Of a DNA stretch of 64,000 bases, positions 1 to 6,838 are shown piece by piece. Where the stretch lies: NCBI GenBank assembly GCA_910587105.1, contig CAJUMB010000009.1, positions 1 through 64,000 on the forward strand. Direction: 5' to 3'. How positions within the stretch are numbered: position 1 is the stretch's first letter; each line of letters starts with the position of its first letter. Made by a program: the position numbers and the translations under genes. The notes beneath the pieces are model-generated. The model searched no databases. It was not told the origin of the DNA and worked only from the letters and a program-made list of their open reading frames with translations. Source of the DNA: an uncultured Lachnospiraceae bacterium. GTDB taxonomy: Bacteria; Bacillota; Clostridia; Lachnospirales; Lachnospiraceae.

Positions 1-115
1 CAGGCTTTACAAGGCCTGTAAGTTTTTTTAAAATATGAAACTGTCAAACTCCCGGGGACTTGTATGAAATGTACACGTAAAAAATAGTTTAGTATAATCT
101 GGCTGAAACAAATGC

Positions 116-144
116 TTGATTATATTGTAGTTATCTAGTAAAAT
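116..144 (+). promoter_or_regulatory. putative promoter of the EF-G-like gene
   Basis: TTGATT at 116-121 and TAAAAT at 139-144 are separated by 17 bases and lie 60 bases before the chosen start codon. A second candidate -10 (TATAAT at 93-98) lacks a good -35. Sequence match only. Confidence 0.4.
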
Positions 145-203
145 ATAAACATATATTACTATTCACAGGTAATATGAATTATACTTACAGGGAGGTATTA
201 CAC

Positions 204-2297
204 ATGGACGTTTACAGAACTGACCGAATACGTAATGTTGTCCTATTGGGTCATGGCGGCGCAGGAAAGACCAGCCTGGTAGAAGCGATGGCTTACTTAT
301 CTGGTATTACCAGCCGTTTGGGCAAGGTAGCAGATGGGAACACCATCAGCGATTTTGATAAAGAGGAAATCAAGAGAAAATTCTCAATTTCCACAACAAC
401 AGTGCCGATTCAGTGGCAGAAATGTAAAATAAATGTATTGGATGCACCGGGCTACTTTGATTTTGTAGGTGAAGTTGAAGAAGCGGTAAGCGCCGCAGAC
501 GCTGCCATAATTGTAGTTTCCGGTAAGTCAGGCGTGCAGGTGGGAACACAGAAAGCCTGGGAAATGTGTGAAAAATATAAACTGCCCCGGATTATCTTTG
601 TCACAGAGATGGACGTGGATGACGTGAGCTACCGCAATGTGGTGGAGCAGCTGACAGAACTGTACGGCAAGCGGATTGCACCCCTTCATTTCCCCATCCG
701 TGAAGGCGGAAAATTTGTGGGATATGTGAATGTGGTGAAGAAAGCGGGCAGAAGATATATTGAAAAAGGAAAGAAAGAAGAATGTCCGGTGCCCGAACAT
801 CTTCAGGAATACCTGGATAAATACCGGGAAGTGCTGATTGAATCCGTGGCTGAGACCAGCGAAGAATTTCTGGACAGGTATCTGGAGGGTGACGAATTTT
901 CTATTACAGAGATTTCGGCAGCTCTTGCTACCAACGTGCAGGAGGGTTCTGTGGTGCCTGTATGTATGGGGTCTCCTGTGGACTTGATGGGTGTGGCAAA
1001 CCTGCTGGATGACATTGTAGGTTATTTCCCCAGCCCCAATGAGAGAAGCTGCAACGGTCTGGACCAGAAGACCAACGAGATTTTTGAAGCGAATTATGAT
1101 TTTGGCAAAGCAAAATCTGCTTACATATTTAAGACCATCGTGGACCCGTTCCTGGGCAAGTATTCCATGATCAAAGTGAGCTCCGGAGTTATCAAGAATG
1201 ACGATGTTCTCTATAATGTGCAGAAAGATTCCGAAGAAAAGCTGAATAAATTGTACGTGTTAGAAGGCAATAAGCCTCAGGAAGTGACGGAACTGCATGC
1301 AGGGGATATTGGGGCTATCGGAAAGCTGGTAAAATCAGCTACAGGAGATACACTGGCGACTAAGGCCCATCCGGTTGTTTATCCTAAGACTGTGATCTCC
1401 ACTCCTTATACTTATAAGAGTTATAAAGCGAAGAACAAGGGAGATGTGGATAAGATTTCCCAGGGACTTTCCAAGATGATGGACGAGGATTTGACCATAC
1501 GTACAGTCAATGATTCTGCCAACCACCAGACACTGCTTTACGGAATGGGAGACCAGCATCTGGAGGTGATAGTCAGCAAATTAAAAGAGCGCTACAAAGT
1601 GGAGATTGAGCTGGACAAACCCAGAGTTCCTTTCCGCGAGACCATCCGGAAATCTTCCGATGTGGAAGGCAAGCATAAGAAACAGTCCGGCGGCCACGGC
1701 CAGTACGGGCATGTGAAGATGAAATTTGAGCCCTCCGGTGATCTGGATACACCGTTTGTTTTCGAACAGGTAGTTGTGGGCGGCGCAGTTCCCAAAAATT
1801 ATTTCCCGGCTGTGGAAAAAGGACTGCAGGAATCTGTATTGAAAGGACCGCTGGCTGCTTATCCGGTAGTAGGTGTAAAAGCTACCTTGTATGATGGTTC
1901 TTATCATACTGTTGACTCATCGGAGATGGCGTTTAAGATGGCCACCATTCTGGCGTTCAAGAAAGGATTTATGGATGCCAGTCCTGTACTTTTGGAGCCC
2001 ATTGTCAACATGAAAGTCCGGGTTTCCGATAAATATACCGGTGATGTGATGGGCGATTTGAATAAGAGGAGAGGAAGAGTCCTTGGCATGAATCCAGACC
2101 ACGACGGCAATACCGTGATCGAAGCGGACGTGCCTATGCTGGAAATATACGGATACTCTACCGATCTTCGCTCCATGACTGGAGGAAGCGGCGTGTTTGA
2201 ATATGAGTTTGCCCGCTACGAGCAGGCTCCCGCTGAAATACAGGAGAAAGAAATTGCGGCCAGACAGAGCCAGCTGGCTGAAGGGGAAGACAATTAA
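204..2297 (+). CDS. EF-G-like translation factor GTPase (EF-G2/FusA2 type)
   Basis: A 697-residue protein with the full EF-G layout: G domain, domain II, and domains III-V ending in the EF-G C-terminal fold (RRGRVLGM, GYSTDLRSMTGG). It should bind the ribosome and act in translocation or a related step. The start at 204 follows GGAGG with 8-base spacing; an in-frame ATG at 174 has no ribosome site. The GTPase motifs are unusual. G1 is GHGGAGKT (residues 16-23). G3 is DAPGYFDF, with Tyr84 where canonical EF-G has the catalytic His of PGH. G4 reads TEMD (from residue 134) instead of NKMD. These changes mark it as the EF-G paralogue class rather than housekeeping FusA. Its cellular role cannot be read from the sequence. 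Confidence 0.9.
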   Translation: MDVYRTDRIRNVVLLGHGGAGKTSLVEAMAYLSGITSRLGKVADGNTISDFDKEEIKRKFSISTTTVPIQWQKCKINVLDAPGYFDFVGEVEEAVSAADAAIIVVSGKSGVQVGTQKAWEMCEKYKLPRIIFVTEMDVDDVSYRNVVEQLTELYGKRIAPLHFPIREGGKFVGYVNVVKKAGRRYIEKGKKEECPVPEHLQEYLDKYREVLIESVAETSEEFLDRYLEGDEFSITEISAALATNVQEGSVVPVCMGSPVDLMGVANLLDDIVGYFPSPNERSCNGLDQKTNEIFEANYDFGKAKSAYIFKTIVDPFLGKYSMIKVSSGVIKNDDVLYNVQKDSEEKLNKLYVLEGNKPQEVTELHAGDIGAIGKLVKSATGDTLATKAHPVVYPKTVISTPYTYKSYKAKNKGDVDKISQGLSKMMDEDLTIRTVNDSANHQTLLYGMGDQHLEVIVSKLKERYKVEIELDKPRVPFRETIRKSSDVEGKHKKQSGGHGQYGHVKMKFEPSGDLDTPFVFEQVVVGGAVPKNYFPAVEKGLQESVLKGPLAAYPVVGVKATLYDGSYHTVDSSEMAFKMATILAFKKGFMDASPVLLEPIVNMKVRVSDKYTGDVMGDLNKRRGRVLGMNPDHDGNTVIEADVPMLEIYGYSTDLRSMTGGSGVFEYEFARYEQAPAEIQEKEIAARQSQLAEGEDN

Positions 2298-2320
2298 GAA
2301 AATGATCCATGGGGCATAGG

Positions 2321-2369
2321 ATACCGGGAAGCGTAAAGCTCAGATTCTGAGGCTTTGCGCTTTCCGTAT
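2321..2369. other. intergenic stem-loop between the EF-G-like gene and cobT
   Basis: An imperfect inverted repeat pairs ATAC...AAGCG.AAAGC.TCAGA with its complement across a 2-3 base loop, with one or two bulges. No T-run follows, so it is not a textbook intrinsic terminator. It may be a processing or stability element. No cobalamin riboswitch motif is visible in this 115-base gap. Confidence 0.5.
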
Positions 2370-2412
2370 ATTTGCGCGTTTCCGTGCCGGATGGGAAAAG
2401 GAGGCATTCAAA

Positions 2413-3465
2413 ATGTTGACATTAAAAGAGGCGAAAGCTTTGGTAAAACCGCTGGATACGCAGTCTATGGAGGCGGCAGAGAAGCGTTGGGACAGCATTG
2501 CCCATCCCTTGCACAGTCTGGGACTGATGGAAGATCTGGTGGTGCAGATTGTGGGAATCACCCGCAGCCAGGATATCAATATTGAAAAAAAGGCATTGGT
2601 CTCCATGTGTGCAGACAATGGAGTGGTGGAGGAAGGTGTGACTCAGACAGGACAGGAGATTACGGCGCTGGTTGCAGAGAATTTCCTGAAGGGAGATGCC
2701 ATTTCCAGTATCTTCAGTAAACTGGCAGGTGCAGACCATTTTCCTATTGATGTGGGAATGGTGTCAGATACCAAAGTGCCCATGAAGAAAGTGGCTTATG
2801 GCACCAGAAATATGGCAAAGGAACCTGCCATGACTTATGAGCAGGCGGTGCAGTCCATCCAGGCAGGTATCCAGACCGCCGAAGAATTGAAAGAGAAGGG
2901 TTATGGTCTGCTGGCCACCGGGGAGATGGGTATCGGAAACACCACCACCAGCAGCGCTATGGCGGCCGTTCTTCTGAACCAGCCAGTGGAGGCAGTGACT
3001 GGGCGGGGCGCCGGGCTGTCCACTGCCGGACTGGAAAAGAAAATTCAGGTGATTGGCCATGCCATCCGTACTTACAAACCGGACCCTGCAGACCCGGTGG
3101 ATGTACTGGCAAAGGTGGGAGGTTTTGACATCGGCGGGATTATAGGCCTTTTCTTAGGAGGAGCGGCAGTGGGAATTCCCGTGGTGATCGACGGTTTTAT
3201 CTCAGGGGTGGCAGCGCTGGCAGCGGCAGGAATCTGCCCCCAGGCGAAAGATTATATGATCGCATCTCATGTGTCCCAGGAGCCGGCGGCTCATATGATA
3301 CTGGAAGCTTTGGGGAAAGAGGCTTTTCTTCACGGACATATGTGTCTGGGGGAGGGAAGCGGAGCCGTGGCACTGTTCCCGCTGCTGGATATGGCGGCAG
3401 CAGTGTATCAGAAGATGAGTACTTTCTGCGATATTCACATGGATGAATATAAACATTTGGATTAG
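2413..3465 (+). CDS. cobT: nicotinate-nucleotide--dimethylbenzimidazole phosphoribosyltransferase
   Basis: CobT transfers phosphoribose from nicotinate mononucleotide to a lower-ligand base, giving alpha-ribazole phosphate for the cobalamin nucleotide loop. At 350 residues it has the usual family length. It contains the conserved MCADNGVVEEGV segment near residue 70, the ATGEMGIGNTTTSSA block, and the C-terminal GEGSGA with Glu314 in the position of the catalytic glutamate. AAAAGGAGG precedes the ATG by 8 bases. It heads a tight cobT-cobU-cobS-cobU-like-cobC run. No corrin-ring genes are nearby, so this locus suits salvage or late assembly. Confidence 0.96.
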   Translation: MLTLKEAKALVKPLDTQSMEAAEKRWDSIAHPLHSLGLMEDLVVQIVGITRSQDINIEKKALVSMCADNGVVEEGVTQTGQEITALVAENFLKGDAISSIFSKLAGADHFPIDVGMVSDTKVPMKKVAYGTRNMAKEPAMTYEQAVQSIQAGIQTAEELKEKGYGLLATGEMGIGNTTTSSAMAAVLLNQPVEAVTGRGAGLSTAGLEKKIQVIGHAIRTYKPDPADPVDVLAKVGGFDIGGIIGLFLGGAAVGIPVVIDGFISGVAALAAAGICPQAKDYMIASHVSQEPAAHMILEALGKEAFLHGHMCLGEGSGAVALFPLLDMAAAVYQKMSTFCDIHMDEYKHLD

Positions 3466-3474
3466 GGGGAAAAG

Positions 3475-4029
3475 ATGCTGACGGTGATTACAGGGGGAAG
3501 CGCCAGCGGAAAATCTGCTTATGCAGAAGATCTGGTGCTTTCCTGGGGGCCGGCACAGAGAATCTATGTGGCCACCATGTACCCCTTTGATAGAGAAAGT
3601 GAAAAGAGGATTGTACGCCATCAAAAAATGCGCAGCGGCAAGGGCTTTCAGACCGTAGAATGTTATACAGGTCTGGAACAGATTCAGGTGCCCCCCGGTT
3701 CTCATGTGCTCTTGGAATGCATGTCTAACCTGGCGGCAAATGAGATGTTTCAGGAGTCTGGGGCAGGGGAGAATACTGTGGAGGCGGTGATGAAAGGTGT
3801 CTGTCAGCTGGAGAAGCAGGCATCCCGCCTCTGTGTGGTGACAAATGAAATCTTCTCTGACTGGCAGCCATACCATACGGAGACAAAACGGTATCAGAAG
3901 TATCTGGGAGAGATCAACTGCCGGATGGCACAGATGGCACAGCAAGTAGTGGAAGTGGTGTATGGAATTGCGCTGTACAGGAAAAATACAGTAGAAACAG
4001 GGGCAGAAAGGGGTGGGAATGTTTTATGA
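3475..4029 (+). CDS. cobU: adenosylcobinamide kinase / adenosylcobinamide-phosphate guanylyltransferase
   Basis: CobU phosphorylates adenosylcobinamide and then activates it with GMP. The 184-residue protein begins with P-loop GGSASGKS (residues 7-14). It carries RIVRH with His49 at the place of the guanylylated histidine. The later motif, usually NEVGxGIVP, here reads NEIFSDWQP, which departs from consensus. A second, shorter CobU-like gene lies two genes downstream and retains the consensus form of that motif. A GGGGAAAAG site precedes the ATG, and the 3' end overlaps cobS by 4 bases (ATGA). Confidence 0.9.
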   Translation: MLTVITGGSASGKSAYAEDLVLSWGPAQRIYVATMYPFDRESEKRIVRHQKMRSGKGFQTVECYTGLEQIQVPPGSHVLLECMSNLAANEMFQESGAGENTVEAVMKGVCQLEKQASRLCVVTNEIFSDWQPYHTETKRYQKYLGEINCRMAQMAQQVVEVVYGIALYRKNTVETGAERGGNVL

Positions 4030-4856
4030 AAGCTTTGTGGAATTCCTTTAAAATTGCTTTTTCCATGTATTCAAAAATTCCCATGCCGGAAAGTTCCTGG
4101 ACAAAAGAAAATATGCGTTATGTAATGTGTTTCTTTCCCATGATAGGGCTGGTATCGGGAGTCTTAAGCTGGGGCTGGATGCTGCTGCTGCCGCATGTTC
4201 ACTTGGACAAAGGAGGGTTTGGCCTGGGAGCGGCGGTGCTGGCACTGATTCCGGTGGCTGTCACTGGCGGGATTCATCTGGACGGTTTTCTGGATACCTC
4301 AGATGCCCTTGGGTCCTGGCAGGAGCCGGAGAAAAGACTGGAAATTCTGAAAGATTCCCGGGCCGGAGCTTTTGCAGTGATTATGGGATGTGTGTATTTT
4401 TCCCTGAGCCTGGGGGTATATACTACGATTCAGGATATTGCACTGGCTGTATGGCGTACAGGTTCTTTCTGGGATATGAAGATTGTATTTCAGATGGCCT
4501 TTGTGTATATGATTTCCCGGGCTTTCAGCGGTCTGGCCATTGTCACCCGGCCTATGGCTAAGAATACCGGCCTGGCGGCGGCCTTTTCCGATGGAGCTCA
4601 GAAGAAAACCGTTGCCGTGGTTATGATCGGGTACCTGCTCATCTGTAGCGGAGCGCTGATTTTTCTGAATCCGTTGCCAGGAGTGGTATGCCTGGCTGTG
4701 GGTGTTTTCATATATGGATATTACTGCCGTATGGCTCAGAATAAATTCGGCGGTGTTACGGGAGACCTGGCAGGGTGGTTTCTGCAGGTTTCAGAATTAT
4801 GTATGCTGCTGGCGCTGGCCGCAGCGGCAATATTGGGAGGTGGGCCATGGAGCTGA
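4026..4856 (+). CDS. cobS: adenosylcobinamide-GDP ribazoletransferase (cobalamin synthase)
   Basis: CobS joins adenosylcobinamide-GDP to alpha-ribazole (phosphate) at the membrane, the last major step of cobalamin assembly. The 276-residue protein is strongly hydrophobic with several membrane segments. It has the family's GGIHLDGFLDTSDALG acidic block around residues 78-93 and the KFGGVTGDLAGW segment near the C terminus. It is translationally coupled to cobU (4-base overlap) and overlaps the next gene by 10 bases. Confidence 0.95.
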   Translation: MKALWNSFKIAFSMYSKIPMPESSWTKENMRYVMCFFPMIGLVSGVLSWGWMLLLPHVHLDKGGFGLGAAVLALIPVAVTGGIHLDGFLDTSDALGSWQEPEKRLEILKDSRAGAFAVIMGCVYFSLSLGVYTTIQDIALAVWRTGSFWDMKIVFQMAFVYMISRAFSGLAIVTRPMAKNTGLAAAFSDGAQKKTVAVVMIGYLLICSGALIFLNPLPGVVCLAVGVFIYGYYCRMAQNKFGGVTGDLAGWFLQVSELCMLLALAAAAILGGGPWS

Positions 4857-5227
4857 TTATAGGCGGTGCATATCAGGGAAAATGGGAGTATGCGAAGAAA
4901 TTGTTTCCCCGGGCTGTCTGGGTAAGCGGAGAAAACTGCACCTTGGAAGAACTGCTGGCGGCAGAAGGGGTGTATGATTTTCACAATTTTCTGGGCAGAC
5001 AGATGGAGCAGGGAGCAGATTTGGAGAAGCTGCCAGAGCTGATTCTGGAGAAAAATCCCGGACTGGTGATAGTGTCAGATGAAGTGGGGTATGGGGTGGT
5101 TCCCATAGATGCCAGGGACAGAGCTTTTCGGGAGGCTGTGGGACGGGTATGCTGTGAACTGGCGGCCCGGGCCCGGCGGGTGCACCGGGTGGTGTGCGGC
5201 ATAGGGACGGTGATCAAGGATGCTTAA
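4847..5227 (+). CDS. short CobU-like protein (degenerate P-loop)
   Basis: A 126-residue protein related to CobU. It starts with GGAYQGKW (residues 6-13), a P-loop-like motif lacking the usual Ser/Thr after Lys. It keeps the later signature as DEVGYGVVPID, followed by a CobU-like helix (REAVGRVCCELAARA..VHRVVCGI). The middle part holding the guanylylated His of CobU is missing, so it is about 50-60 residues shorter than CobU. The ATG at 4847 overlaps the cobS end and has upstream GGGAGG; a longer in-frame start at 4775 lies inside cobS and is unlikely. It could act with the full-length CobU or have lost catalysis; neither can be decided here. Confidence 0.75.
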   Translation: MELIIGGAYQGKWEYAKKLFPRAVWVSGENCTLEELLAAEGVYDFHNFLGRQMEQGADLEKLPELILEKNPGLVIVSDEVGYGVVPIDARDRAFREAVGRVCCELAARARRVHRVVCGIGTVIKDA

Positions 5228-5825
5228 AATGCTGCTGCTGCGACATTCTTTTACAGAGGGTAATCTAAAAAAGCGCTATATAGGCGTCACAGATGAGCCC
5301 CTGTGTCCAGAGGGAACCCGTTTCCTGGAGGAACATTTTTACCCAGAGGCCGAACATATTTTTGTCAGTCCGCTGCGCAGATGTGTTCAGACTGCCCGGC
5401 TGATTTACCCGGACAGGGCTTTCCATATTATAGAGGAACTGGCGGAATGCGATTTTGGGGATTTTGAAAATAAAAATTACCAGGAGCTTTCAGGTAATGC
5501 TGATTATCAAAAATGGATTGACAGCAAAGCTTCTCTGCCCTTTCCCAATGGAGAGAGCCGTGAGGCGTTTCGGTGGCGGACATTGAGAGGGTTCCAGAAA
5601 GTAGTGTGTTACTGTCTGAACAGGAAAGCAAAATCAGCTGCAGTGATTACCCACGGGGGAAACATTATGAATATTATGGAGGAATATGTCAGTCCGAAAA
5701 AAGATTATTACCAGTGGCATGTGGAAAATGGCTGCGGTTATTTGGTGGAACTGGAGAGGAGCTTGTGGAAACGAAATTGGGAAGAACTGCATGTTGTGGC
5801 CACAGTTCCCCATATTCCTTCTTGA
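5220..5825 (+). CDS. cobC: histidine phosphatase family protein, probable alpha-ribazole phosphatase
   Basis: A 201-residue member of the phosphoglycerate mutase-like (branch 1 histidine phosphatase) family. LLLRHSFTEGN gives the RH phospho-acceptor (His9). SPLRRCVQTA supplies the second Arg, and VITHGGNI the second catalytic His. The third residue of the RHG motif is Ser here. As the last member of the cob run, its likely role is removal of phosphate from alpha-ribazole phosphate or cobalamin phosphate. This substrate assignment comes from context. It overlaps the preceding gene by 8 bases and touches the next one at TGATG. Confidence 0.82.
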   Translation: MLKMLLLRHSFTEGNLKKRYIGVTDEPLCPEGTRFLEEHFYPEAEHIFVSPLRRCVQTARLIYPDRAFHIIEELAECDFGDFENKNYQELSGNADYQKWIDSKASLPFPNGESREAFRWRTLRGFQKVVCYCLNRKAKSAAVITHGGNIMNIMEEYVSPKKDYYQWHVENGCGYLVELERSLWKRNWEELHVVATVPHIPS

Positions 5826-5845
5826 TGGCAGGAAAAGAGAAGCAA

Positions 5846-6823
5846 ATGAAAAATACAAGAAGAAACTTTATTGTCTTAGCTGTTTTTTTGACAGGTATCT
5901 GTCTTTCAGTGGGGAGCTCTGTGGATGTCAGGGGCAGTATGCTGGGTGAAACAGGGGTTCTTGGGGAAAATTCGGAAGATATCAGCTATATCATTGATTT
6001 TATGGATTATGACGGAAGTTTTTTAGACTCAAAAATCTGTACTTACGGACAGAAACTGGAGGATATTAAAATTCCGGAACGGAAGGAAGATGAGGAATAC
6101 ACATATCGGTTCATGGGATGGGAGCCTGAGCTTTGTGATGTGGTAACAGAGAGCGCAGCCTATTTTGCCGTCTATGAGAGAATTCCGAAAGATGGTTCGG
6201 ACCCAGTCATTACAGAAGTGTCTTCAAATTCCGTAGAAAAAACGGAAAACGAGGACAAGCGTACGAAAAGTCCGGGGCAGATTTACGCCATTTCTTATGA
6301 CGTAGTGCCTATCCCTGTGGAGACACCGGCTCCAGTGGAGGATGAGGTCTTGGATAGTCTGGACATACATGTGGGTAAGATACGTGATATTTCTGTTCCG
6401 GTTATTCATGTTCCGGGAATTACCATAGAAGGGGCTGCCATAGAACAGGCGGACGGGACAGCAGATGAAGGCAGCATGAATGAAACGGCTACAGCACAGA
6501 TGGGGGAACCTTTGGAAACGAAGACAGAGGATTATAATAAGAAAACTGTGGTGCCGGGAAACAAGCCGGCAGAGAATACAAAAACAAAACCACCAGTTCA
6601 GAAAAAAATGAAAGCCTCTGACATACCAGAAGAAAAAGAAAAAATATCCGAAAATCCAGGGAATATAAAACCATCATTCAGCGGGCCGGTTCATCCTGTT
6701 GAAAATCGGATGCCCATTTTGCTATTGGTCATCGGTATTATTATCTGCAGTGGAATTCATAAAATTGTTGTTTTTCTGCCAGTTATCAGGTATAATAAAA
6801 AGTCAAAAACAGGTCATTTTTGA
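5846..6823 (+). CDS. membrane-anchored surface protein with an InlB-type repeat
   Basis: A protein of about 325 residues with an N-terminal hydrophobic signal or anchor, one domain resembling the bacterial (Listeria-Bacteroides/InlB B) repeat (FMDYDGSFL...YGQ...YRFMGWEP...AAYFAVYE), a long Lys/Glu/Pro-rich linker, and a C-terminal membrane segment (ILLLVIGIIICSG) with a basic tail. The ATG at 5846 follows GGAAAAGAGA. An alternative ATG at 5825 overlaps the cobC stop as TGATG, so the gene is probably cotranscribed with the cob operon. Adhesion or structural display is possible; function unknown. Confidence 0.65.
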   Translation: MKNTRRNFIVLAVFLTGICLSVGSSVDVRGSMLGETGVLGENSEDISYIIDFMDYDGSFLDSKICTYGQKLEDIKIPERKEDEEYTYRFMGWEPELCDVVTESAAYFAVYERIPKDGSDPVITEVSSNSVEKTENEDKRTKSPGQIYAISYDVVPIPVETPAPVEDEVLDSLDIHVGKIRDISVPVIHVPGITIEGAAIEQADGTADEGSMNETATAQMGEPLETKTEDYNKKTVVPGNKPAENTKTKPPVQKKMKASDIPEEKEKISENPGNIKPSFSGPVHPVENRMPILLLVIGIIICSGIHKIVVFLPVIRYNKKSKTGHF

Positions 6824-6838
6824 GGATGGGAGGTTTTT

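Noticed and set aside
2298..2412. Possible cobalamin riboswitch upstream of cobT
   Set aside because: The gap is only 115 bases, is largely taken up by one hairpin, and shows no B12-box-like sequence.
3202..3945. Long open frame of 247 codons on the minus strand
   Set aside because: It lies opposite cobT and cobU, has no ribosome site, and its composition (His/Cys/Arg-rich) is that of an antisense shadow.
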